Assembly (NCBI GenBank): GCA_003993805.1
Contig: RSEF01000002.1
Coordinates: forward strand, 92,336,616 to 92,400,615
Length of the DNA: 64,000 bases
Source of the DNA: Himantopus leucocephalus
Lineage: Eukaryota; Chordata; Aves; Charadriiformes; Recurvirostridae
Direction: 5' to 3'
The position numbers and the translations under genes are program-made. The notes under the pieces were generated by a model, which did not search any database, was not told the DNA's origin, and worked only from the letters and a program-made list of their open reading frames with translations. This document shows, in pieces, positions 49,196-61,172 of the stretch. How positions within the stretch are numbered: the stretch's first letter is position 1; every line of letters begins with the position of its first letter.

Positions 49196-51030
49196 GGATG
49201 AGTTTTGTTTCATTTTCTTTTATAAGATTGATATTTTTGAAGATGAAAAGTAGGAAAGCTTAAGTAAAAGGTCTGTATTGTATGAAAGGAAGATGAAGAT
49301 GGTAGCAAGGAAAAAAGGTTACATTGTTGTTTAAAAGACTGAATTCTGATTTCCTTACAAACTCCTGCCTTCTGATAATGTTAATAGGAGTTTTGAATAT
49401 GCAAAGGACAGGGGTTCTGTTGCTACAAGTTTGTATCTACAAGCACCAAACACTAAGAGCTTTTTGCTGTGTAGCAAATAATAAAAAATTAAAATATACT
49501 GCTCTGATATGAAAGATAAGCTGTGATTAAAAGAGAATACTTTATCTCTTCAGACTCAGAAAACCCTGAAATATGAAGTTATCTGTTAGTGGGGAAAAAA
49601 AAAACGAACAAAAAAAGACAAATTACGGTTGCTATACTTTGACATTTTGAAATGGGTAACATTATGATTCTCTTGTTTGTTCAACATGACATTTTATAGT
49701 TTCTCAACATTTTAGGATAAGTACTGATAAATTGCAGAATAAAGTATCTCAGAAACATGTTATTGATGCCCATATGTTCTGCAACTGCCCAGGTTTTTGT
49801 TTAATCTTTTTTATCTGCTAAACCCAAGCATACACACTCTGGAATAACTCAAAATCTTAAAAACATACTGTTGATCAACACAATTGAGTAGCTCTTCTTC
49901 AGGAGCCTTTGTGATATGAAGAGCGCTGATCACTTCAGGCAAGATGCAAATAATTATGTTCTGGCTGAAAATTAATAACCTGATCCTGAGTGTTCTAAGT
50001 CTTTGGAAATGACTCTGGTGTCCATAATAAAGTGGGTAATGGTGGTGGTGGTGTTTGGTTATTAACAGGTTGCAAACAAGAGAAGTTTGTTGATTGGGCT
50101 TTTCTTAAAGCTACAATTGTGCATAGACTGTTTTCCTGTTAGTGAAATAGAGCAGATTCATATGGTTTTAAACTAGTATGCATGTATATGATGGGTAGGA
50201 CCATTTTTTATGGTTCTAGAACTGCCAAAAATGTGTGACTGGATAAAAGGAGAGATCTACACATAGATGCAACAAATACTTACTCATTTGATTTAACATC
50301 TGTTCTTTGTAAGGTGTGCACGCTCCTTAAGCAAAGAAAAACAAACATAAAACCTTATTTAGATATAGGTATGGGTTTTTTTTCAGCCATTATGTCATTA
50401 AAGTAATATTTTAAGCAAATATTTTTCTGCAATAAATATGGAATATGAAATATGCTAAAGCAACAAAACCAAAGCTGTACATGAAATTTTATGTGATTTT
50501 GAGTTTATGTGAGTGGAGATCTAGGACTTCAGAGGACTGTTTTGGGACAAATAGTTTAATATTTCATAATAAGGAGAAATATTTTGATATTTTATTTTCA
50601 GAAGCACCTCCTTGATTTAAGAGCCCATAAACCCGATCTAAACATAGCTTAACATTTTGTCCCAAGGTAACATTAATATCAATTTATGTCACTCTATGTG
50701 TGTGCGCGCATGCAAATGTATGTGTGTGTGTGACTGTTTCTGTCTGTGATGTTTATAATACCCCAATTTTGCATTTCTGTCAGAGCTAGTTTTCCTCCAT
50801 GAGACTTCTGCCATGTTTGAAAGCTTGTCATGTAACAGACCACTCAGACTAAGAATAAATATTACTTAAACATACTGCTAGGACAGAGGGAGAAAATAAC
50901 ATTCTTGTTGGTCAAGTCAGCACAGAAGTTTTACTGCAGTGCAGAAACATGTATTCTCCAGGCTTCAGCTAAGTGTCCTTTGTCACACTACTGTTTTCAA
51001 ATTTTTAATCCTGCCATTACATATAGCATA
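49196..51030. other. AT-rich unique sequence, no gene recognised
   Basis: Contains a short GGT repeat (about 50039-50054) and a TG/CG alternating tract near 50.7 kb, and is otherwise unremarkable. Confidence 0.6.
50695..50732. repeat. Alternating purine-pyrimidine tract, (TG)n with a CG core
   Basis: TATGTGTGTGCGCGCATGCA (50695-50714) alternates perfectly. After a two-base break, a second alternating TG run extends to 50732. Sequences of this type favour left-handed Z-DNA in vitro (general knowledge). It may also be a polymorphic microsatellite. Confidence 0.85.
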
Positions 51031-51203
51031 TAATCATAGAATTGTTAGAGTTGGTAGGGACCTTAAAGATCAACTAGTTCCAACACCCCTGCCATGGGCA
51101 GGGACACCTTCTGCTAGACCAGGTTCATCAAAGCCTCATCCAGCCTGGCCTTGGAGACTTCAGGGCATCCACAACTTCCCTGGGCAACCTGTTCCAGTGT
51201 CTC
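51031..51203 (-). mobile_element. CR1 LINE 3' fragment, cut by an assembly gap
   Basis: TAATCATAGAATTG, GGGACCTTAAAGATCAACTA, CCATGGGCAGGGACACCTTC and CAACCTGTTCCAGTGTCTC are CR1 3' UTR landmarks on the plus strand. The element runs straight into the ten N at 51204, and the sequence after the gap is not CR1, so its true 5' extent is unknown. Confidence 0.92.
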
Positions 51204-51213
51204 NNNNNNNNNN
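51204..51213. other. Assembly gap, 10 N
   Basis: Ten N immediately follow a CR1 landmark. The true size is unknown, and the missing bases may be the rest of the CR1. Confidence 0.95.
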
Positions 51214-54200
51214 CAGTTTACAGATTCATCAGATTACGACTGCAGGTTAAAATAGAAGCTATAGTGATAAGGCTAGGCTAAAAAAATACTTTTGTGTATG
51301 TTAAAATACCTAATTACATATGTACAATAAGAGGCAGCAAAATTTAAAATGGTGTCTATATGAGGTGTGATCCATGGACAGAGTCAGTCTTAATTTCCAG
51401 TTTTTTTTCTGTGTCAGTACAGACTATTGTTCACCCTCAACCCTTATAACTGTGAGTTCCTGGGGAGTATTTGTTTGTATGTTTGTTTGGAGGGTTTTTT
51501 TGCATTAGATAAAGGGTCAGATTTGGCATTCAGTTGCTATTTTTGTCAAGAAAGCCCCTATGTTGTGTGGAACACTATACCATAATGATAGATTGTGTTG
51601 AAATATACTGATCGGATGGTAGACGGCAAAAGATTTGGACTGATTTTTAAAGGAAGCTGTTTTAGAATAGGAATTTCCAGTGGTGTCTTATTGCAAGAAT
51701 CGATACAGATGATCTGATTATACTGTTTATAATTATACTGGGGTTTTTTTACTGTTGAGATATTTATCAAGCTTGGAAAAGGAATGACCACTGCTTAATG
51801 GCTTTGTTATATGTACAGTTAGTAGGTTTCAAGGGAATATTAGTTCTCTGCAAATAGCAGAATCATGTCACGAAGATACAACCACCCTATGTCCTGGTGA
51901 GAAAGCAATTACAGAGATCAATCTTGAAACAGAAATGTAGGATTACCAATCAGAGTGATTCTTGTACAGGGTCAAGTTGTCTCAGGCAGAACAACACAAG
52001 CGCATGTAGATCTTTCTGTGGGGTTCAACCACAGCCAAAGAATCAGAATTAGGCCCATTAGCTGTATTTCTTAAAAAAAAAGCTGTTCAAATAAAACATC
52101 TAAGTATCAGAGGTTTGTTGCTCATAACAGAGAAGGGCAGTTGTGTGTGGGAAACATGCTTTCTTTTGTAGATCTCAAGAGAAGAACGTTGTTTAATGTA
52201 GCTTCGGATGGAAAATTCAAGCAAGATGCAGTTCCCTATATTTACCTGAACCTCTGAGCAAAAGCAGGAGAAAGGGACGTTTAGTACTTGTGTTTTTCTG
52301 ATCTCCTGCTTCAGGAGTTAGCGAGAATCATCTCTGGCAGAATTCTCATACTGTTTGTTATATGTTTTAATTTTTAAACATGGTAGGCTCATTAAACTCG
52401 ACATGTGTTTTCTATGCATTTATTGAACACCAGGTCCTACAAAAATAAAACAAAATTTGCCGTTAACAAAGGAAATGCTTTAAGTCATAAAATATCAGGC
52501 AGATATGAACACCTTTATCATCTTTCTCTTGGATTCTCATTAACAGAACTTCTAGCACTTTATAGTGGAGACTTTTAAGCATGAAAGACCTAATATATTT
52601 TCAGTGCTGTCTTAGAACAAGATTATTTAAATAGATATGGGCATGGGGACAGTACTGCTTTATTCTTTCCAGTTATGCAGATCAGGATTTAAAAATTCAT
52701 CCTTCTGAAAGTATTTAACATTATCTTTTCCAGCTAACTCTTGTAGCTTTTCTTTTCTCATGTAATTTTAATTTTCTCAGGAAAGAGTTAAATCATCATT
52801 CTGTTAGCCAAAGGGAATTTCACTACAAGGTGACAGTGACAGTTCTTAGGAATTACTTGAAAGTCTGCTTAACTTTAATGCCCTAGTGAAACTTTTTGTG
52901 AAAGAGAGAACTTCCTTTTCCTGCCATACTTCTTCTACAGGAATTTCTATTGGTGCTAAGCATACCTCTATGATGTTTCTTTAACTCCCCACCACAAGAA
53001 AGAGAAACTGGTCCTTCTGAATGTCCTCCTGGCTGAGTATCCAGCCATAAGGATTCACAATGAGATAGGATAGTTACCTACTAGTGGAAAACTATAGATA
53101 ATGGTAGGTTTGGTGTTGTAAGTCTTGTGGATGGATACAATCTATTTTTGCCTGGTGGAAATAGATATGTAGACAGTCATGCCTAGCATAAAATGAGCTC
53201 CTGTTCTCTGAGGCAGAATTGCACCATTTGCCTTTCTTAAATAAGAGTAGAGTAGTATCCAAGACACATTCAAGCTGTTTTTCTAAAAAACCCACAACAT
53301 TACAGCTATGATGGAAATGTTGGGCATTTATTCTTCCACAGACACACAGCTACCATTCAAATCCATCCCTGAAGAAGCAGGGTGACTAACACAAGTCATA
53401 GATGTCTACACACAAATGACAAATGTCATATTAGAAAAACCCACAAACCTGGAGTAAAAATGTCAACAGAATTTTGGACTTGTGTTTCAGATACTTAGGG
53501 GTCTATATCTATACTTCACCTGTTGGACATCACACAGGTGTGCTATCTTTAGCACAGAAGGAGAACTGTCGTTTGTCGTGAAGCTGGAAGAGCTGGGTGT
53601 GTGGCTTCCCTGGGGCAGAGTGGGAAGAGAAAGGAAATGTCATTGTTGCCCAGCACCTCAGATTCTGCCAAGCCGAAAAAAATCCTGGTGCTGCTGTACA
53701 GGATCATGATCCTGAATTAGTTTTCAGCTGCTTCATGGATCAGGTGCTGGGACTAGAGTAGAAAATCATTACTGTTTCCACACTTTTCTCAGGTATGCTG
53801 AGCACCACTCAAGAGTATGTGGAGAGCAGGGCTGCAGTGCCAGCTGAAAATCATAGAATATGATTTGACTTCACTCATGAGGACACACCAGCAAAACAGA
53901 ACAACAAAACAAGCTACCGGGATGTTATAGAATGGATGCGGAAATTTTTGCAGACTCATAGCTGGTCACACAAGACCTACAAAAAGATCAGATGATTATA
54001 TGCATAGATCCAGATTTTCAGTTTGCCAGCCACTAGCAGTCTGAAACCAGAATTATGGGTGCTCAATATCCTTCTAAATTAGTTCCAGCTGTTTCTAGTT
54101 TGATATGCAAATACGAAGGCACTGAATACTGTGAGCATTTGGGCCTATAATTTAGTGAGTCCTTCTTCTAGGATTCTTGTAGACCTGGAAACTCTCCTTT

Positions 54201-54637
54201 ATGTCATTTCTGAATATGCCCTCAAGAAAATTTCTAATCCTGCTAATATCATTGTGAAAAGTGATTATATCACATCAAACCCAAATTAAATATGCAGATG
54301 AAATTTTTGTGTAATGTATAAAAACCTGTTTTGCTATAAAGCCTTGTATTCTATCAAAGATCACATGCTGGTCTATGAATCATTTACACGTGTTTTACTT
54401 GAACGGAGGGTGGGAGGTGGTCTATGTACTATACAAGTGCAGTGACATCAGAAGAGAAGTTTCATATTCAGTCAGACTTTTAAAATGTGTTCTTTAAGTG
54501 TGAGTCATTTTCATTGTCATGCATTCTTTACAAGCTGACCTGGGAAAGTCTAGGTGCTCTATTTATCATAAATGTCAGGCACGCTTGCTAAGTATACATC
54601 AAGCTACAATTTACTCTCAAAGCTAAAACCAAGGATT

Positions 54638-54710
54638 GAAAGCAGGGGAGATTTTAAGTTCAAGACTTTACCAAGGTCATGTGCAAGGTTTAGAATAAGC
54701 AAATTCAGAC
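54638..54710 (-). mobile_element. Possible MIR relic, reverse orientation
   Basis: GGGGAGATTTTAAGTTCAAG, then ACCAAGGTCATGTGCAAG and AATAAGCAAATTCAGAC, loosely follow the reverse-complement MIR path (AGATTAAGTGACTTGCCCAAGGTCA...GAACCCAGGT). The match is weak and could be chance. Confidence 0.35.
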
Positions 54711-56395
54711 ATACACAGAGGGCACTTTTCATCAACTGAATGAGACAACTATGAGGATGTCTTCAGCCATTGAATATAAATCTGCAAAAAGAGAGCTGTA
54801 TGTGTAAATAGAATTTTCAATATCAGGACCATGAACTGAATGCTACTCTTCATAGGATATTGTACTGCCCATACTTGTCTCCCTCTTAGTCTTGCCCTAG
54901 ACTGATGCTTTCTTTGGCAATTCTGCTTCTCTTCTATTGAACAATATCATTAATTCTAAATAACACCACTTTCTTTAAAATTTTACAAGGTGCCACATTT
55001 AGGCAAATGTAAAATTTCATCTCACCATCTTCAACATTTTTCTGCTTTCTTAAGGAGGGAATGATGCTAGTTAAGCTTTATAATCTTATTTTTTTTTCAT
55101 ATTAGAAACCTTGTGATAGCTGTCTGCCATGCAAAATGGCAGCTGAGATTCTTACCTCTCCTGATCCCTATGGGGTCTTTTGTTCCACCTAAAAGGAATG
55201 CCTGTCTTAGACTGAGACTGGTGTATTTTTTTCACAGCTCTTCTGAATAATATTGGATAGTACCTGGAGTGTTAAATTCTGCTGTCAAATTGATATGGGT
55301 TGCTTTGTTTAAAGTCAACAAGCAATCTACGTCAGTATGCATATAAAGCATGCCAAGACTTTATCAAGACTGCAGTGGCAATGAAACCAAAACTAACTAT
55401 TTTTTGAATATAATTATGCAAGTTAATTTTTTTACAATCCACCACCAACTCCATGTACTCCTCATGCATGTCCCAGAAGTATAATATGGTGGTGTAAAAT
55501 AAATTGTGTTCTAAAGTTTGGGGGTTTTGCTTTGTTTTTTTATTTTTTTTAAATTTGTAATTCAATCTTTTTCAGCAGATGGTTAGTTCTACTCCCTTTC
55601 ATGTTCATACTCTGTTATGTTTGTAAAAGACCCAGCTGCCAACTGATAATATTTCACTACTGAATCTATCATGTGTGATATAATTGCTCATTATGTGCTT
55701 TGGAATAAAGTTAAAGAACTATCAACACAGTTATTTCTAACTCCAAACAAATTAAAAAGAAATAGTCATTTTTATTATCTATTGCTCTCAGCTGACATTT
55801 AGTTATTTTAAAAGTCTGCTTTTTGTGATAGATTCTTCTATTTTATCAGGCCTTGATTTTGAAAAGCATTGTATTCAAGAACGGCATTGAGAAATATCTT
55901 CTGTTTTAAGTATATTGTTAAGACTGAAGCACCCATTTTCCTCTATCTGGACCTTAGATGAAGGATCACAGTCTGACTTTCTGCATGAGAATTTTTTTTT
56001 AAGAATCATACTCTACAGCAGATATGTCTAATTGTAATACACAGTGTAATGCTATGCCACAAAGCATTACTCGTTGCCATCTGAAAGACAATGGATCACT
56101 TAATGCTAAATATCTTTTTCCAAAGCTGTTGAATCATTTTTAAAGGGAAACCAGAATATAGCAAATATTTTCCTCACAAAATGATATTACGATTTTCAGT
56201 AAAAGGTATGGTATATTACGTTGCATATGGTGACTATGGAAGACATTACTAATGTTTTCAGGAACTATATGGGTGGAGGATCTTGTCCACAAGCTTAATA
56301 CAATTGTCGTAATACGTTACCAGTAATACCTCAGGGTTTTTTTTAGAGAGTGCGGTAAAAGAAGTGCTGTATTTTCTAAATATCTCTGTATTAAT

Positions 56396-56407
56396 TATAT
56401 ATATATA
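56396..56407. repeat. (TA)6 run
   Basis: Six TA units without interruption. Confidence 0.85.
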
Positions 56408-56704
56408 GGAATTTTAACCATAAAGTCACAGAAGAAAATTTTCTCCCTTTAATTTCTGAAATGATAATGAACGTGTTGCATTATTTTGCTTCTACTGATG
56501 TCATGTTAGAGAGACTGTACCTTATCTCTTATTCTCCTAAGACAACGCTGCTGCCCCAGAAACACTGAATTAATTTCTTGAGATGAGTAGGGGGCTGATT
56601 CAACTTCCATCAGACTTTTTTTGAGTCTTCTCCATTGAACACACTTGAAAAAGTCTTTCTGCCTGGGATTCAAATGTGACGCTGAATTCAAGGCTTGTAA
56701 GTAT

Positions 56705-57812
56705 TATAGAATCATAGACTAGTTTAAGTTGGAAGGGACCTTAAAGATCATGTATTTCCAACACCCCTGCCATGGGCAGGGACACCTCCCACTAGACCAG
56801 GTTGATCAAAACCCCATCCTGCCTGGCCTTGAACACCTCCAGGGATGGAGCATCTACAATTTTCCTGGGCAAACTGTTATAGTGTCTCTGCACCCTCACA
56901 GTGAAAAAATTCTTCCTGATATCTAATCTTAATCTACCCTCTTCCAGATTGAAGCCATTCCCCTCATCCTATCACTACATGGCCTCGTAAAAAATCCCTC
57001 TCCATCTTTCCTGTAGGCCCCCTTCGGATACTGGAAGGCTGCTATAAGGTCTCCCCAGAGCCTCCTCTTCTCCAGGCTGAACAACCCCAAGTCTCTCAGC
57101 CTCTCCTTATAGGAGAGGTGCTCCAGCCCTCTGATCATCTTTGTGGCCCTCCTCTGGACTTGCTCTAACAGGTCCATGTCCTTCTAGTGCTGAGGACTCC
57201 AAAGCTGGACATAGTACTCCAGGTGGGGTCTCACAAGAGTGGAGTAGAGGAACAGTATCATTTCCCTCGACCTGGTGGCCACACTACTTTTGATGCACCC
57301 CAGGATGCAATTGACTTTCTGGGCTGCGAAAGCACATTGCTCGCTCATGTTGAACTTCTTATCCACCAACAACCCCACGTCCTTCTCCTCAGGACTGACC
57401 TCAATCTGTTCTCTGCCGAGCTTGTATTTGTGCTTGGGAGTGCTGTGACCCAGTTGTGGGACTTTGCACTTGGCCTTGTTGAACTTCATGAGGTTTACAC
57501 AAGCCCACCTCTCCATCCTGTCCAGGTCCCTCTGGATGGCATCCCTTCCCTCCAGCATGTCAACTGTGTCACACAGCTTGGTCTCATTGGCAAACTTGCT
57601 GAGAGTGCACCCAATCCCACTGTCCATGTTGCTGACAAGGGTTAAACAGCACCAGTCCCAGTACTAACACCTGTGGAACACCACTCATCACTGGTTTCCA
57701 CTTGGACATCGAGCTGTTGATTGCAACACTTTGAGTGCAGCCATCCAGCCAGTTCCGTATCCACCGAGTGGTCCATTCATCAAATCCATTTCTCTCCAGT
57801 TTCAAGATATGT
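56705..57812 (-). mobile_element. CR1 LINE, longest copy, 3' UTR to mid reverse transcriptase
   Basis: At about 1.1 kb this is the longest transposon copy in the window. The plus strand begins ATAGAATCATAGACTAG and GGAAGGGACCTTAAAGATCA, then gives the full CR1 3' UTR, the C-terminal coding region and the second half of the reverse transcriptase on the minus strand. It ends near 57812, where CR1 similarity stops in the middle of the domain, a normal 5' truncation. It carries frameshifts, a stop and a damaged active site, so it is not autonomous. Confidence 0.95.
56929..57805 (-). pseudogene. CR1 ORF2 reverse transcriptase, C-terminal half, inactivated
   Basis: Three minus-strand pieces together form the second half of CR1 ORF2. 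The first (57805 to about 57640) has RWIRNWLDG and SGVPQ, the conserved block before the catalytic centre, and then a frameshift after VLFN. The second (57627-57184) has the catalytic box as FANETKL where active CR1 has FADDTKL, so both aspartates read N and E (about 57583-57588). It continues with [24 protein letters not shown] and [13 protein letters not shown], and ends at an in-frame TAG (57184-57186). The third piece, in the same frame (57177-56929), has [20 protein letters not shown] and [11 protein letters not shown], and a frameshift near 56955 removes the normal C-terminus. The 5' half of the ORF is absent. Confidence 0.9.
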
Positions 57813-60800
57813 CTTGTTTTACCTGCTTCTGAAATTAAAAGAATCTGTCAATCAATGAGCCCCATAATTTCAAAGATGTTTCAATATACTTTCAAAGGTA
57901 AGAGAACATGCACTTCTGAATCTGCCTCCTTTGTGAGCTTCATTTCTGCTGACAAGAAAAATTCATAACTTTTAGGATTTCTTTTTATGCAAGGCTCTTT
58001 AGGGTCAAAAGACCTCACACTTTTGTTGTTAGTATAAACCTAATAGGCTAATGATGCTGCTAAACGCAAATACCAACAGAGTTAATTAAGATTAAGTGAT
58101 GTGGTAAAAGGCTTCTGTTCCTTATGGAAGCATATTTAGAGATTTTGAAAGAATGTCCAGTATTCTTCCTCATCCTCAATCTTAACAGAATTTGAAGTCT
58201 AATATGAGTTCATAAAAGTATCAAGTGTATCAACTGGTCCCTTTCACGTTAGCTACTCAAAAATTGGAACTCTGTACAAAATGCTCAAAGTATTGATTAA
58301 AAAACTCATGTCTTGTATTGCCACTTTTCCATTACTGTGAATTTGTCCAGAAAACACAATCCAGCATAGTTAATAAGGGACATTTCCTTTTCACTTACTC
58401 TTGCTTTAAACTGTTATCTGCAAATTTCCATCCAACATTTCAGAATTTGTGCTTTATTTTTAATGAGTCAAAGCACCAGGATCCCCTATAATCAACATCA
58501 AAAATTAATATTAAATTACTTTTAATGTTACATTACTTTTCCTCAGTACTCCTACAGCATTCAATTTTATGTCAGCCCTAATGTTATAAGGTCATCCAAA
58601 GCATGGACAAGAGGAAAATATATTGCATCATACTGAAAGACAGATAATTTATTTTTATTTTCTCCTGTTCATTTTTTCTTTATAAGAAACATTTCAGCCA
58701 GTTTACTTTGTATCTCTCCAATCTTTGCTAAATTCACTGTGGTTTACTTTCAGATTATCAGACCCATAGGACTAGATGAATTTAGACCTTTTTATGTGAG
58801 TATAAAACTTAACACAGAGTGCATAAGCCTCGATAATACATAAACCATGCTTGTATAATAAATTTTTGGTACTCTTCCTTCTCTTAATAACACTAAGGGA
58901 TAAAATCATGTACGTTATGATGAATATTCAGAAAGTAATACAGCTTGGTTAACAATAATTACTGTAGTTGTGAGATTCTGTATAAATACACCCTGAGTAC
59001 CTCTTCAGGGCATCACAGTAAGCTATATAAGCTCATGGACAAACCATTATCCAACATCAAAGTGTGATAAAGGTACAGAACATTTTTTATGGGCCATGTA
59101 GTTTTTTGCAAGTTTTCTCCCAAAGAGAATGGACTCTGTTCACATTACAATGGTGGATATTTCTTCCTGTGTATGTGAGGCTAAAATGTTAGCACAAGTA
59201 GATGGAAAATAATTATATAGAAGTATTTCCAGCTTCTTAATGGCTCAATCAATATCAGAAGCACATCACAGCAACAAAGGAAAATTACACAGGAAAAGGT
59301 AACTAAAATTCTGCTAGAGTGGGGCTTCCATTAAAGTGGATAAAATCTTCCATTTGTCTCTTACAGAAAAACCAATGAACTTCTCAATATCAAATTAAAG
59401 GAAGGCAAGAACACAGAAGCAAAGTACAGGATTATTTAATAGGATTATTATTCATAGGATTTCTGTGTACAAAAATACAGTCCTTATATGGTTAGTGATC
59501 TATGTGATTTTCCTGAAAGAAAATTTCTTTTAGAAGGTTCTTTTACAGTGACACCTGCCCGTAAATTTAAAAAAAAAAAAGTCTTTAAAGTAATTTCCTT
59601 TTGAACATCCAACGTAACCTCTAGAAAGTGGAGTTGGGGATCTGACAGCTATTTTGGTTCTCAGTTATTTCCAAAGGTCAAAGCCCATGACATGCATGTA
59701 GTTACATGAAAATTTAAGCAATTGGTGATTATAATTGTGCATGCAAATAGGTGTTTCAAATATGCAAACACACAGATGCCTTTAAGCGGTTGAGATAGAA
59801 ACAGTTTTTTAATTATTATATCAAGTAGTTTCTCAGGACTTAATAGATAGGAAGAAACCTATTATAATATTTGTGCAAGACAGGCACCTACATAGAGCAA
59901 CAGCTGTTATATGCTATGCATTAGAGTTGTCTCACTGTAGCACAACATTGTGAAATTTTTCCCTTTTGATTAATTATTCTTAAAGGAAGAGTGCTCTCAG
60001 TGAAAACCATGGCCTACAATTTTCCCATCCATATTCCCCAATATACATATATATATATATGAATATAGCCATAAATAAAATATTAAAGGTAAAGACAGGC
60101 CACTGAAATATGACCTTTTGTGTTCTTTGATGCAAAGAGAAACCTATGATTCATTTAATCTTACCTTTCTTAGTTTTTAGTGCTTCTAGTTTTATATGTA
60201 TAAATATGGTCAGAATTAGGTTATATAGAACTCATGTGTTTACATCAGTTGATCTCACTCATGATCATTCATGCTGAAAGAATGACTGTTTTTAAACTTC
60301 AACGCAGAATATATAAAAGTCTTCGTTACAAAAATATTTGGATTACCAACATGGATCAGAATGCTAAATCAGAATGAATCACAATGTCATAGCTGTGCAA
60401 GCCAGTCACTATGCCAGTGTATGCAGAAAATTATGAACCTGGGATTGTGAAATTCTCACTAAGTGACAGTGGAAAAGTAGCAAACATTGTAATATAGCTA
60501 ATTAAATCAGTATGGAAATGATATTTGAATGTTTCAAAAGCATCATAAAGTCATAAGTGAAAGAGTAGACATTTTTAATATTGGAGTTTGAAGTTCAATC
60601 TTTATTAATATATCCAAACCCCAAGAAAAACTGCTATATAATATTCCAGCCATGCACTCTGTTAAAGATTTTTTTTAATTCTCATTGAAAAGCAATCTCA
60701 GAGAAATCTGGAGCCATCAGCTTTGCCTCTCTCTTAGCTGGTAAGCCCATTCCAAGGTACATTAAAGGCCTTCCTTAAAGGCTTCCATCATAAGATGCAC

Positions 60801-60822
60801 CATACATACCATAAGTATGGGC
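57813..60822. other. AT-rich unique sequence, no gene recognised
   Basis: No exon, RNA gene or recognised repeat beyond an A11-12 run near 59569 and an AT microsatellite at 60041. Confidence 0.6.
60041..60060. repeat. (AT)n microsatellite
   Basis: ATATACATATATATATATAT: about ten units with one C interruption. Confidence 0.88.
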
Positions 60823-61172
60823 GGAGTGGCTTGAAAGCTGCCCGGTGGAGACGGACCTGGGAGTGTTGGTGGACAGCCAGCTGAATATAAGCCAGCAGTG
60901 TGCCCAGGTGGCCAAGAAGGCCAACAGCATCCTGGCCTGTATCAAAAATAGTGTGGTGAGCAGGACTAGGGAAGTGATCATCCCCCTGTACTCAGCACTG
61001 GTGAGACCCCACCTCTAGTTCTGTGTTCAGTTTTGGGCCCCTCACTACAAGAAAGACATTGAGGTGCTGGAGTCTGTCCAGAGAAGGGCAACGAAGCTGG
61101 TGAGGGGTCTGGAGAACAAGTCTCATAGGGAACAGCTGAGGGAACTGGGGTTGTTTAGCCTGGAGAAAAGGA
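60823..61172 (+). mobile_element. CR1 LINE internal ORF2 fragment lacking the 3' end
   Basis: A 350-bp piece of CR1 ORF2 starts at GGAGTGGCTTGAAAGCTGCC and ends at TTTAGCCTGGAGAAAAGGAC. Both borders fall inside coding sequence. Most CR1 copies keep their 3' end, so the missing C-terminus and 3' UTR point to a later deletion or rearrangement. The sequence beyond 61172 (CCTTACCAAACCCTGGC) is not CR1. Coding similarity is high with few changes, so this is one of the younger copies. Confidence 0.92.
60826..61172 (+). pseudogene. CR1 ORF2 C-terminal coding remnant with one stop
   Basis: One plus-strand frame reads [51 protein letters not shown], a TAG stop (61016-61018, where the family usually has a glutamate codon), and then [23 protein letters not shown] and [11 protein letters not shown]. 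There is no frameshift over 350 bp, which fits a fairly recent copy. The catalytic motifs lie upstream of the fragment and are absent. Confidence 0.88.

Larger units (their letters stand above)
51214..56704. other. AT-rich unique sequence, no gene recognised
   Basis: No exon, RNA gene or clear transposon except a possible MIR relic at 54.6 kb. Open frames (51558-51791, 53092-53295, 53482-53709, 55332-55565) are short and unfamiliar. A short TA run lies at 56396-56407. Confidence 0.55.

Noticed and set aside
57187..57645. 152-codon plus-strand open frame, the longest in the window
   Set aside because: It is the antisense of the CR1 reverse-transcriptase remnant on the minus strand and has no independent support.
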